Made by a program: the position numbers and the translations under genes. Of a stretch of DNA of 64,000 nucleotides, positions 7,640 through 17,949 are shown one piece after another. Source of the stretch: BPIH01 sp042408925 (GTDB lineage: Bacteria; Chloroflexota; Limnocylindria; Limnocylindrales; CSP1-4); the NCBI GenBank assembly GCA_042408925.1, contig JBHOQO010000139.1, forward strand, positions 1 to 64,000. Reading direction: 5' to 3'. Numbering within the stretch: position 1 is the stretch's first letter; the number at the start of each line of letters is the position of its first letter. The notes beneath the pieces were generated by a model. It did no database searches. It had not been told where the DNA came from and saw nothing but the letters and a program-made list of their open reading frames with translations.

Positions 7640-8617
7640 TCAGTTCACCTGGACGTACTCGGTCTTCGTGATCGTCGTCGCGCAGGTGAGGTCTTTCGTG
7701 TCGCTGGTCGTCCGGATGGTCAGCGTCACGGTGAACTTGCCCTTCGACGACCAGCTGTGGCTGACCGTCGGCCAGCTCGTCGAGTCGGTCGAGTTGTCGC
7801 CGAAGGTCCAGAGCCAGCTCGTCGGTGCCGGGTTCGAGGTGCCGGTGAAGGTGACGCTCTGGCCGACGTTGACCATGACCCGCCCGTTCGATCCGGGTGC
7901 CGGGTTCGAGGTGAAGTCGCCGGTCGGCTTCGTGCACATCGGCGAGGCGATCGGCGTCGGGGTCGGGACCGGGGTCGGGGTGGGCGTCGCCGTCGGGGTC
8001 GGCGTCGGGCTGTTGTACGCCGCCGGGTTGAAGACGACGGCGCTCGCCTGGGCGCCGAGGGTGACGGCGTTGCCGAAGAAGGCCCGAACGAGCGGCGTCA
8101 GGAGGGTGAACGACCGCTCGACGCGGACCCGGTACGTGTCGCCCTTGACGCAGGCAGCGAGGCTGCTCCGGGCGGTCCCGTCGGGGGCGAGGCAGGTCAC
8201 GGTAACGGTCACGCCCGTGCCCGTCTCCTGGGTCACCCGGTACGTCACGTTGTTCGGGTTCGGGCAGGCGCTCGCCGTGTCGCAGTCGGGGTTCATCCCG
8301 CCGAAGATGGCGCCTTCGCGGGCGCCGTTCGTGATCGCGACGTAGGAGAAGAACATCCTGCCTGCGTCGATGGCCGTCCCGAGGAGGACGAGGAAGACGG
8401 GCAGGACGAGGGCGAACTCGACGAGGCTCTGGCCGCGGCCGGCTCGGTGGGCCGGCGGTCGATCGGCCGCGCCGACCCGTCCGAGGTGCCGCCTCAGGGC
8501 CGGGAAGGGTCGCCGGTCAGGGGCGCTTCGAGGGTGGTCGGCTGGGGTGGGCGGTGGGCCCGGCGGCCGGGTTCGTGGTCGGTGCAACATCGGCATCCCC
8601 GTGCGGTGCATGAACAC
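7640..8617 (-). CDS. TadE-like pilin with C-terminal PKD domain
   Basis: 325 residues. A basic, proline-rich leader precedes the TadE segment GQSLVEFALVLPVFLVLLGT (about 62-81) and NGAREGAIFGG. After the pilin-like domain comes a TPTPTPTATPTPTP linker (about 205-220) and then a PKD-type beta domain with the diagnostic WLWTFGDNS and VSHSWSSKGKFTVTLTI. PKD domains usually mediate surface contacts, so this may be a tip or adhesive subunit. The start is GTG 8617 or ATG 8611. It is first gene of the Tad unit. Confidence 0.82.
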   Translation of the reverse strand: MFMHRTGMPMLHRPRTRPPGPPPTPADHPRSAPDRRPFPALRRHLGRVGAADRPPAHRAGRGQSLVEFALVLPVFLVLLGTAIDAGRMFFSYVAITNGAREGAIFGGMNPDCDTASACPNPNNVTYRVTQETGTGVTVTVTCLAPDGTARSSLAACVKGDTYRVRVERSFTLLTPLVRAFFGNAVTLGAQASAVVFNPAAYNSPTPTPTATPTPTPVPTPTPIASPMCTKPTGDFTSNPAPGSNGRVMVNVGQSVTFTGTSNPAPTSWLWTFGDNSTDSTSWPTVSHSWSSKGKFTVTLTIRTTSDTKDLTCATTITKTEYVQVN

Positions 8618-8815
8618 GCCGGAGATGCTCGACCGCTTCCCTTACGGCCGGCCTTGAAATGGTGCGCCGCCGCATAGCCCATTCGTTCATACGGGGCTGG
8701 TGCCATCAACGGCGGAACCGGCGACCCACCGGCATCGGTTTCGAGCTCCCCGACATGTGGAGGCCGACGATACCGGCCGGCCCTTGCAGGTTACCTTACA
8801 GGGCCGGCACGCCCC
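8618..8815. other. Spacer between pilin genes and histidine kinase
   Basis: No gene was seen. It should hold the promoter of the pilin-like genes (minus strand), but no convincing -10/-35 pair could be picked. The kinase-proximal end carries the hairpin at 8776-8808. Confidence 0.5.
8776..8808 (-). terminator. Hairpin after the histidine kinase gene
   Basis: Perfect inverted repeat GCCGGCCCT (8776-8784) and AGGGCCGGC (8800-8808) with a 15-base AT-richer loop, seven bases past the kinase stop codon. There is no T-run, so it may end transcription by a factor-dependent route or protect the 3' end. Confidence 0.5.
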
Positions 8816-10345
8816 CTAACTTTCCGTCGGCGGCTCCGCCGGGAGGTAGACGCTGAAGGCCGCGCCCGGCTCGCCCGGTCGCGACGGCTCGAGGACGAGG
8901 TCGCCGCCCATCGCCCGGCAGAGCTCCCGCGACACGTAGAGCCCGAGCCCGCTGCCGTCCTCGGCCGTGCCGCCTCCGCGCCCGAACCGACTGAAGAGGC
9001 GCGGCCGATCGGCGTCGGCGATCCCGGGGCCCCGGTCGGCGACCGTCAGCCGAAGGCGGCCGCCCTCGACGTCGCGGGCGACCTCCACCTCGACGGCGGC
9101 GCCCCGGCCGTGCCTCGTGGCGTTGTCGAGGAGCGCCCAGAGGACCTGGTCGAGCTGGTCCGGATCGGCGATGGCGAGCCAGCCCTCGGAGCGGTCCTCG
9201 AGCCGGAAGGGGACGTCGCCGGCGGCGAGCGCCTCCCAGGCCCGCCGGACGCGCGGCCCGAGGGCGACGACTTCCGCCTGAGGCTTGAGGGCTCCCGATT
9301 CGAGCCGCGAGACGGTGAGGAGCTGGCGAACCATCCGCGAGAGGCGGTCGGCCTGCTCGACGATGATCCCGAGCCTTCGGTCGGCGCGTTCGCCGGCAAG
9401 CTGGTCGGCGTAGGCCCGGATCCGGGCGAGCGGGGTCTGGAGGTTGTGGCTGACGCCCCGGAGGAAGTCGTCCTTCGCCGCATCGAGGGCCCGGAGCTGC
9501 TCGTTTTGGGCTTCGACTCGGGCGAAGAGCTCGGCGTTCCGGATCGCGATCGCGACCTCGCGGGCGAAGAGCTCGAGGAGGTCCTGGTCGGCCCGCTCCC
9601 AGTGACGGGTCGCCGGGAGGCGACCGACGAGGACGCCGAGTCGCTCGTCCCCGATCCGGAGCTCCGCGCGGACCGGTCGGCTCAGGCCCGGGACGACCTC
9701 TTCCTCCGGGACCCGGCCCGGGTCGCCGAGGACGACGCTCGCGTCGAGGAGGCCGAAGGCCTCGCGGGCATCGACGGCGGCGCGGCCGGCGAGGAACTCG
9801 ACGCCGTCGCGGATCGAGATTTGTTCGATGGCGGCCCGGATCCGGGCGAGCTCGCGGTTCCGGCGCTCGAGGTCGGCGGCGAGGCGGTTGTGGCTTTCGG
9901 CGAGTCGGGCGATCTCGTCTTCGCCGCTGATCTCGAGAGGCGTCGAGAGGTCCCCGGCCGAGACGCGCTCGACGGCCGAAGCGATCCGCCGCAGGGGCGC
10001 ACCGAGGTCGGCGGCGAGGGCGAAGGCGAGGAGGACGGCGACGACGATCGTCACCGCCAGGGCGAGGAGGAGGAGGCGGAGGACGGTATCGTCGGAGAGC
10101 CCGGGGCGGCCGACGAGGAGGACGACGGCCCCGAAGGCGGTGAGGGGGAGGACGGCGGCGCCGACGAGGGCCAGGGTGAGGCGGACCCGGAAGGGAAGGC
10201 CGAGACGCGGCCGCCAGGTCTCGGCCTCGCCGCCGGGCTGCTCTTCGGCGGCGCCGGGTTCGAGCAGCACCCCGGACGAGCTCGTCGCGCCGAGGGTGCT
10301 CGGGCCGCTGGCTCTCGGGTCGGGGGCGCCCGGGGGTTCGGTCAT
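8816..10345 (-). CDS. Sensor histidine kinase (HAMP, GAF-like, HisKA, HATPase)
   Basis: 509 residues. Two membrane segments (about 54-79 and 88-112) are joined by only a handful of residues, so there is no outside sensor domain. Next come a HAMP-like stretch (108-165), a GAF-like region (about 170-275), the phosphoacceptor box with His300 (SHNLQTPL, where Glu is usual after His), and an ATPase domain with DNATRHG, DRGPGIAD and GSGLGLYV. ATG 10345 follows GGAGGGAGG. It lies 40 bases downstream of its partner response regulator. The layout suggests sensing in the cytoplasm or membrane, with ligand unknown. Confidence 0.88.
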   Translation of the reverse strand: MTEPPGAPDPRASGPSTLGATSSSGVLLEPGAAEEQPGGEAETWRPRLGLPFRVRLTLALVGAAVLPLTAFGAVVLLVGRPGLSDDTVLRLLLLALAVTIVVAVLLAFALAADLGAPLRRIASAVERVSAGDLSTPLEISGEDEIARLAESHNRLAADLERRNRELARIRAAIEQISIRDGVEFLAGRAAVDAREAFGLLDASVVLGDPGRVPEEEVVPGLSRPVRAELRIGDERLGVLVGRLPATRHWERADQDLLELFAREVAIAIRNAELFARVEAQNEQLRALDAAKDDFLRGVSHNLQTPLARIRAYADQLAGERADRRLGIIVEQADRLSRMVRQLLTVSRLESGALKPQAEVVALGPRVRRAWEALAAGDVPFRLEDRSEGWLAIADPDQLDQVLWALLDNATRHGRGAAVEVEVARDVEGGRLRLTVADRGPGIADADRPRLFSRFGRGGGTAEDGSGLGLYVSRELCRAMGGDLVLEPSRPGEPGAAFSVYLPAEPPTES

Positions 10346-10385
10346 CGCCGCCTCCCTCCGTCCGCTGGCGGCTCGAGCGACCTGA

Positions 10386-11183
10386 TCACCGATCCGGGCC
10401 TCGGGCTGAGCGCTGCTCGTCCGACGCCGGGGTCGTCGGCGTCGTGTCGGCCGATGAGGCGGGCGGACTGGCGACGAGTCGATACCCGACGCCACGGACG
10501 GTCAGGAGGTGCCGGGGTCGGTCGGGGTCCGGCTCGATCTTCTGGCGGAGCCGTCGCATCGTGACCCAGACGTAGGACGGGTCGGCATCGTCGGTCTCCG
10601 CCCAGCCGCGGGCGATGAGCGTCTCGGTCGGGACGGTCTGGCCGAGGTTCGCGGCGAGGGCGTAGAGGAGGCGCGACTCGGTCGGGGTGAGGGCGACGAC
10701 GCGGCCGCGGACCGAGGCGGTCCGGCGGTGGAGGTCGAGGGAGAGGTCGGGCCCCAGGACGAGGCTCTGGCGGGGCACGCGATCGCCGAGCCGGCGGAGG
10801 ACGCGGTTGATCCGGGCGCGGAGCTCGGGGTAGTGGAAGGGCTTGGTGACGTAGTCCTCGGCGACCTCGTCGAGGAGGTCGGCCTTGCTGTCGGCGGCGT
10901 CGATGGCCGAGAGGACGATGATCGGGAGGTCGGCGATCGCCTTGATCTCGCGGGCCAGGGACAGGCCGTCGAGTCGCGGCATCATCATGTCGAGGACGAT
11001 GAGGTCGGGCCAGCCGGACCGAAGGCGGCGGAGAGCTTCCTGGCCGTCGCGGGCGGTGGCGACCGCGAAGCCGTCGTCGCGGAGCTGCTCGGCGAGGACG
11101 ACGAGGAGGTTCGGGTCGTCGTCGACGAGCAGGATGCGCGGGGCGTTTGGGCCGTACGGTGCACCCGCCCTGCCGGGGAGCAT
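10386..11183 (-). CDS. OmpR/PhoB-family response regulator
   Basis: 265 residues. The receiver domain has the acidic cluster Asp21-23, phosphoacceptor Asp65 in VLDMMMP and Lys114 in YVTKPF. The winged-helix DNA-binding domain (about 140-240) ends with WVTMRRLRQKIE and VRGVGYRL. The ATG at 11183 is preceded by TATCCT six bases upstream, so the message may be leaderless. It is co-transcribed with the kinase. The control region upstream of this gene contains repeat array A. Confidence 0.92.
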   Translation of the reverse strand: MLPGRAGAPYGPNAPRILLVDDDPNLLVVLAEQLRDDGFAVATARDGQEALRRLRSGWPDLIVLDMMMPRLDGLSLAREIKAIADLPIIVLSAIDAADSKADLLDEVAEDYVTKPFHYPELRARINRVLRRLGDRVPRQSLVLGPDLSLDLHRRTASVRGRVVALTPTESRLLYALAANLGQTVPTETLIARGWAETDDADPSYVWVTMRRLRQKIEPDPDRPRHLLTVRGVGYRLVASPPASSADTTPTTPASDEQRSARGPDR

Positions 11184-11189
11184 GGCCCG

Positions 11190-11195
11190 AGGATA
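11190..11195 (-). promoter_or_regulatory. -10-like TATCCT box of the response regulator gene
   Basis: TATCCT on the minus strand ends exactly six bases before the ATG at 11183. The spacing would place the transcript start at or beside the start codon. Confidence 0.5.
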
Positions 11196-11287
11196 GCAGC
11201 GCCCGGGGGCCGATCGGCGCTGCGGGCGCTGGGTGCGGGTCGGGCGGCCGTCAACGTGACCTCACCTCCGCTCTATGGGTGCGCTCG

Positions 11288-11461
11288 GTGACGCCGTGGC
11301 TGGACACTTCGCCTGGGACGTGCCGTTCGGTGCGCTCGGTGACGCCGTAGCTGGACATCTCGGCCAGCTCGGGACGTAGTCGCTCCAAGTGTCCAGCTAG
11401 GCCGTCACGGGCGGCGGGGAACGAACCCGGGACCTCCAAGTGTCCAGCTAGGCCGTCACGG
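11288..11461. repeat. Repeat array A: two direct and two inverted units, 51-bp period
   Basis: Units resembling GTGACGCCGTAGCTGGACA start at 11288 and 11339. Their reverse complements (AAGTGTCCAGCTAGGCCGTC...) start at 11387 and 11438. Both pairs are spaced exactly 51 bases. The array sits between the start of the response regulator gene and the end of the endonuclease III gene. The same family makes the larger array B at 28747-29177. The rest of this 323-bp gap shows no gene. Confidence 0.85.
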
Positions 11462-11506
11462 ACGGCGGGGAACGCACACCCCGCGCACCCCCGCGCACCC
11501 CCGCCC

Positions 11507-12394
11507 CTACGGCGCTCGCGGGTCGACGAAGCGGCAGCGCGGCGCGACCGGGCAGGCCCTGCAGTTCGGCCGCCGCGCCTCGCAGATCCGCCGGCCGTGC
11601 GTGATCAGGTTGACGTGCGCCTCGTACACCTGGTCGGGCCGCAGCAGTTCCAGGTAGATGTCGTGGCACTCGTCGGCCGTCGCCGTCGCCGGCACGAGCC
11701 CGATCCGCTTCGAGACCCGCTCCACGTGCCGGTCGACCGGCATGAGCGGCATCCCGAAGCAGAACATGAGGATGACCGAAGCCGTCTTCTTGCCGATCCC
11801 GTCGATCGACGTCAGCCAGTCGCGGGCTGCGAGCGGCTCCATCGCCCCGAGAAACTCGAGCGAGAAGTCGCCCCGCTCGTCCCGGATCCGGCGCAGCGCG
11901 GCGACCAATCGCGGCGCCTTCTGCCGGGCGAGCCCCCCGGGCCGGATCGCCTCCTCGACCTCCTCGATCGGCGCCTCGGCGATCGCCGCCCAGTCCGGCG
12001 CCGGCGCCAGCTCGATCCCGAGCCCGCCCCAGCCGTCGGGCGGCGTCCCGTTCGCCCGCCGGTCGCCGACGACCGGCCCCGAGCCAGGGAAGCGGGCCCG
12101 GAGCGACTCGAAGGCCTGCTCGGCGTTCGTGTCGGCGCTGTTCTGGGCGAGGATCGTGAGGACGAGCTCGGACGTCGGATCGAGCCGACGGCGCCAGGTC
12201 GGTCGCCCGTAGAGCGTGGCGAGCGCGTCGAGGACGAACGCGACGAGACCGGGCCGGGTTCGTGCGAGGCGCCGAGCCCAGGTTCGGGCCGGGTTCGCGG
12301 GCCGGCGTCGGCGGGTCGGCCGCCGGACCGCACGGGCGGACCGTCTCGGTCGCTTCGAGCCCTCCGGCGGCGCCGTCTCGACCTCCTCGCTCAC
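11507..12394 (-). CDS. nth: Endonuclease III-type DNA glycosylase
   Basis: A base-excision repair glycosylase/lyase acting on oxidised pyrimidines. The 295 residues have the helix-hairpin-helix IDGIGKKTA (about 197-205) with the catalytic Lys at 202/203, the catalytic Asp221 in PVDRHVERV, and a C-terminal 4Fe-4S cluster from Cys271, 278, 281 and 287 (C-x6-C-x2-C-x5-C). A basic N-terminal tail of about 45 residues and a 45-residue insertion near 102-147 make it longer than E. coli Nth, so a specialised relative is possible. The GTG start overlaps the glycerate kinase stop. Confidence 0.83.
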   Translation of the reverse strand: MSEEVETAPPEGSKRPRRSARAVRRPTRRRRPANPARTWARRLARTRPGLVAFVLDALATLYGRPTWRRRLDPTSELVLTILAQNSADTNAEQAFESLRARFPGSGPVVGDRRANGTPPDGWGGLGIELAPAPDWAAIAEAPIEEVEEAIRPGGLARQKAPRLVAALRRIRDERGDFSLEFLGAMEPLAARDWLTSIDGIGKKTASVILMFCFGMPLMPVDRHVERVSKRIGLVPATATADECHDIYLELLRPDQVYEAHVNLITHGRRICEARRPNCRACPVAPRCRFVDPRAP

Positions 12395-13635
12395 GCCCCC
12401 GAGTGTAGGGCGACCGAAGCCCCGAGGGAGACGCCGAGGGAGACGAGCCGGGCGATCCGTTCGCCGCAGCGCTCGAGCGGCGCCGTCCCCGCCGCCATCG
12501 CCTCTGCCACCGAGATCGGCGCCTCGACGACCGGAACGACAACGACCCCGAACTCGCCGAGATCCCGGATCCCCTCCTCCGTCACCCCGCCCCCGACGGC
12601 GACGACGGCCCGCCCGGCCGCCCGAGCCCGTCGGGCGACCCCCATCGCCGTCTTGCCGAAGGCCGTCTGGGCGTCGATCCGGCCCTCGCCGGTGAGGACG
12701 AGGTCGGCCGCCTCGAGCTTCGACTCGAACCCCGTTTCGGCCATGACGAGCTCGACGCCGGGCTCGAACCGGAGACTCCCGAAGCGCCCGGCGAGGCAGA
12801 GGAGGGCGAAGCCGACCCCGCCGGCCGCCCCCGCCCCCGGCGTCGTCCGTTCCCGACGGCCGGTCGCCGCCTCGAGCCGATCCGCCCAGCGCGCGAGCAT
12901 CGCGTCGAGGACCGCGACGTCGCCCGGGGCCGCGCCCTTCTGCGGCCCGTACGTGGCGGCCGCGCCCGTCGGGCCGAGGAGCGGGTTGCCGACGTCGCAG
13001 GCGACCGAGAGCTCCACCTCGGCGAGCCGGGGATCGAGATCCGACAGGTCGACGGTCTCGAGGGCCTCGACGACCGCCGGCCAACCGCCCCCGCCCGGCA
13101 GCCCGTCAGCGGCGAGGAGGTCGCCCGATCGGCCCCGCAGCCGCGCCCCGAGGGCGACGAGGAGCCCGGCCCCGCCGTCGGTCGTCGCGCTCCCGCCGAT
13201 CCCGAGGGTGATCCGCCGCGCCCCGCCGTCGAGGGCGGCCCGGAGGAGCTCGCCCGTCCCCCCCGTCGAGACCCGGAACGGATCGCGCTCGGAGGGCGCG
13301 AGCCGCGAGAGGCCCGAGGCCTCGGCGAGCTCGACGACCGCTCCCCGTGCCGCCCCCGCCGCTGCCTCGAGCCAGCGGGCCTCCACCTCCCGGCCGAGGG
13401 GGTCGCGGACCCGTGCCGCCCGCCACGCCCAGCCGCCGGCCGCCTCGATGGCGACGAGCGTCCCTTCGCCCCCGTCGGCGAGCGGAGCGAGGAGGACCCG
13501 ATCCCCCGGCCGGGCCCGCCCCCAGCCGGTCGCCAGGGCCCGAGCGACCTCGACGGAGGTGAGCGACCCCTTGAACGAATCCGGCGCGACAAGGACGACG
13601 AGGCGAGGCTCGTGTCGAGCGGCCGAGCCCGCCAC
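12391..13635 (-). CDS. Glycerate kinase (GarK/GlxK family)
   Basis: Phosphorylates D-glycerate using ATP. The 414 residues show APDSFKGSL near 17-25, the motif GIGGSATTDGGAG, ACDVGNPLLG and TGEGRIDAQTAFGK, all characteristic of this kinase family. GTG 13635 is the only sensible start after the stop of the GpgS-type gene (5-base gap). In this operon it may recycle or supply glycerate phosphate for glucosyl-phosphoglycerate synthesis. Whether it makes the 2- or 3-phosphate cannot be read from the sequence. Confidence 0.88.
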   Translation of the reverse strand: MAGSAARHEPRLVVLVAPDSFKGSLTSVEVARALATGWGRARPGDRVLLAPLADGGEGTLVAIEAAGGWAWRAARVRDPLGREVEARWLEAAAGAARGAVVELAEASGLSRLAPSERDPFRVSTGGTGELLRAALDGGARRITLGIGGSATTDGGAGLLVALGARLRGRSGDLLAADGLPGGGGWPAVVEALETVDLSDLDPRLAEVELSVACDVGNPLLGPTGAAATYGPQKGAAPGDVAVLDAMLARWADRLEAATGRRERTTPGAGAAGGVGFALLCLAGRFGSLRFEPGVELVMAETGFESKLEAADLVLTGEGRIDAQTAFGKTAMGVARRARAAGRAVVAVGGGVTEEGIRDLGEFGVVVVPVVEAPISVAEAMAAGTAPLERCGERIARLVSLGVSLGASVALHSGA

Positions 13636-13640
13636 CGCCC

Positions 13641-15661
<2,021 letters not shown>

Positions 15662-15665
<4 letters not shown>

Positions 15666-17089
15666 GCGGGCCGACCCTCCGCCACGGGCGCTGCCACCGT
15701 CCCCTGCTCGGCCGGCCCGCGCTCGGCCGTCCAGCGCTCGACGAGGTACGGCTTGAGGAGCTCGAACTGGCGAGCCAGCCGCTCGACCCGCTCCTCGGCC
15801 TGTTCGGACGTGGCGGTCCGGTTCTCGACGACGAAGCCGCCGGCCCGGCCGAAGTAGATCGGGACGAGGGCGGCGACGAGCTCGGCCCGGGGGCGGTCGC
15901 GGTGCCCGGCGGCGACGATGAGGTCGTAGACGACCCGGGTCCAGATGTCGTCCGGGAAGCCGAAGGCGGCGGCCGCCTCGGCCATCTCGAGGGTCGACGG
16001 CCCGCCCGACCCGGCGGTCACGCTCGAGAGCCCGAGCCGGGTCCGGGCCTGGTCGGCGATCGTGCTCGCCTCGGCGGCGAGCTCGAGGACCGCCTCCGCC
16101 GTCGCCGGGGCGAGGATCTCCCGCCAGGTCGGGGCGAGGGTCAGGGCACCGGCCCCGAACTCGGCGAGGAGTCGGAGGGCGTTCACCTCGAGGGGCGGCG
16201 GCTCGAGGATCCGCTCGAAGCCGTAGACCGGGACCGGGTGGCTGCCCCGGATCGGGAGCCAGCGGTCGGCGTGCTCGATGGCGAGCCGGAGCGTCGTCCC
16301 GAGGACCTGCCGAAACATCGGCCCGAGGTCGGCCCCGGGGTCCTTCGGGTCGTGGACCTTCGCCCCGAGCCGGGTCTGGCAGACGGCGAAGCCGCCGATG
16401 AGGGCGTGGGTCGTCATCCAGATGTCGATCCCGAAGCGGCTGACGTCCTCGTCCCAGTCGTCGAGGCTCAGGTAGTGGCGGACGAGGTCGCCGGAAACGC
16501 CGAAGTCGCCGCCGATGGGCTGGCGGATCCGGCGCCCGTAGAGGGCCCGGGTCAGCGGGTAGGTGACGCTGTTCGTGATCGTGCCGTCGAACTTGTAGCG
16601 GGCGTAGAGGGGGGCGACGAAGTCGTAGCCGCCTTTGAGGATCGGGCCGGCGAGGAGCTCGATCCACTCGGGGAGGATCGAGCGGAGGTCGGAGTCGACG
16701 ACGATGAGGGCCTCGACTTCGAGGGCGGCCGCGATTTCGAAGATCGTTCGGAGGGCGGCCCCCTTGCCGCCGACGCCGTCGATCTCCGGGTAGGTAAGGC
16801 TGAGGCGGGCGAGGCGGTTCGTCGGCCGGACGAGGAGGATCTGCTCGATGTAGTCGGGCGGCTCGGTCTCGACGACGACCCGCTGGGTCGCATCCGGGGA
16901 GCCGGCGTCGGCGTTGACGAGGACGGGCCGGAGGTCGGGGAAGTACTGGACGAGGCCGGCCTGGGCGGCGCGAACGACGTAGCCGATGGTCGCCGCGTTC
17001 TTGTAGCTCGGGATGCCGACCATGATGTCGGCTCGGCCAAGGCGCTCGACCTCGTCTCGGATCGCCGGGGTGAGGGTCGTCGCGGGCAC
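15662..17089 (-). CDS. GT-A glycosyltransferase, glucosyl/mannosylglycerate synthase-like
   Basis: 475 residues. The N-terminus has VGIPSYKNAATIGYV near 24-38, a conserved VLVNADAGSPD and a metal-binding VVDSDLRS near 130, and then GGDFGVSG and DIWMTTHAL typical of acceptor sites in this group. The C-terminal third is helical. Similar enzymes make mannosyl- or glucosylglycerate directly from glycerate. Adjacent GpgS and glycerate kinase support a role in compatible-solute or polysaccharide-primer synthesis. The start GTG 17089 lies six bases after a TACGGT box. Exact sugar and acceptor are inference. Confidence 0.7.
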
Positions 17090-17095
17090 GGCTCC

Positions 17096-17101
17096 ACCGT
17101 A
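17096..17101 (-). promoter_or_regulatory. -10-like TACGGT box of the glycosyltransferase operon
   Basis: TACGGT on the minus strand with GGAGCC between it and GTG 17089. GGAG could serve as a ribosome site instead, so a leaderless reading is less certain here. Confidence 0.35.
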
Positions 17102-17171
17102 GCACCCCGAGCGCGCGGCGTCCACGTGACCGACCGGATCGGCTGAGGTGCCGTGGGTCTGGCCGCGGCCG

Positions 17172-17903
17172 TCAGCGGCGAGGGATCGGGGCGAGGGTCC
17201 AGCCGCCGTTCGGGCGGCCCGGTTCGTAGCGGCTGTTCGCCGCCTTGTAGACGACGGAGCGGAAGCCGAGCGCCCGCCAGGCGCCGAGCCAGGGCTCGAT
17301 CGGGAGCCGGACGAACGCCGTCCGGCGGACGAGGGGCCCCTCGGCGAGGACGCTTTCGAGGAGCCGCTTTCGCTCGAGGAGCGGGACGTCGAGGAGCGGC
17401 TCGCCGTCGAGGGCGAGGAGGTCGATGGCGACGAAGGCGAGCCGGTCGCCCGGCCGGCGTTCGAGGGGCGGGCCGGCATCCTCGCGGCCGCGGCGTCGGC
17501 CGAAGACGAGCTGGGCGGCAAGCTCGCCGGCCGTCGGGACCTCGACCTCGCCCGGCAGGATCCCCTCGCCGCTCCGACTCGCCTGGAGCGTCAAGAACCC
17601 GTCGAGGACGGCGTCGGCGGCGCGGATCGCGGCGCGGAGGGCCTCGACGAGGGCCTCCAGCTCCGCACGGCCCGCCGCCGAGCTCGGATCGGGGTGGGCA
17701 TCGGGACCGGTCAGGGCCGTTCCCTCGGCGTCGATGATCCGGAGGCCCGCCGCCTCGAGGTGGACGAGGACCCGTCGGCCCTCCCAGAGCGGCTCGACGA
17801 TCGGGTCGACGATGTCGCGCGGACGCCGGTCGCCGAAGGCGGCCGGTCGCCAGGCGGCGCGGTCGGCGAGGGCGGTACGAGGCGCAAGATCCGGGTGGCC
17901 CAC
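17172..17903 (-). CDS. ATP-dependent DNA ligase-like protein lacking the catalytic lysine
   Basis: 243 residues that follow the adenylation domain of LigD-type DNA ligases. Motif IV is clear (FVAIDLLALDGEPLLDVPL, about 157-175), as is motif V (VVYKAANSRYEPGR, Lys220). In motif I the usual EPKWDGxR reads EPLWEGRR, so the nucleotide-accepting Lys is Leu39. In motif III the DGE glutamate is Phe103. The final W-x-K-x-K is replaced by WTLAPIPRR. It should not form an enzyme-AMP and is probably a pseudoenzyme. GTG 17903 follows a TACGAT box by six bases. Confidence 0.7.
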   Translation of the reverse strand: MGHPDLAPRTALADRAAWRPAAFGDRRPRDIVDPIVEPLWEGRRVLVHLEAAGLRIIDAEGTALTGPDAHPDPSSAAGRAELEALVEALRAAIRAADAVLDGFLTLQASRSGEGILPGEVEVPTAGELAAQLVFGRRRGREDAGPPLERRPGDRLAFVAIDLLALDGEPLLDVPLLERKRLLESVLAEGPLVRRTAFVRLPIEPWLGAWRALGFRSVVYKAANSRYEPGRPNGGWTLAPIPRR

Positions 17904-17909
17904 ACTTGG

Positions 17910-17915
17910 ATCGTA
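17910..17915 (-). promoter_or_regulatory. -10-like TACGAT box of the ligase-like gene
   Basis: TACGAT on the minus strand, then six bases (CCAAGT), then GTG 17903. No ribosome-binding sequence lies between. Confidence 0.5.
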
Positions 17916-17949
17916 CTCCCGGCGGGCCACCGGGCGTGATGAGGGGGCC

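Noticed and set aside
9110..10564. Long frame antisense to the histidine kinase (about 480 codons)
   Set aside because: It mirrors the kinase codons; the acidic, repetitive composition is what high third-position GC produces on the other strand. Many similar antisense frames were dropped for the same reason.
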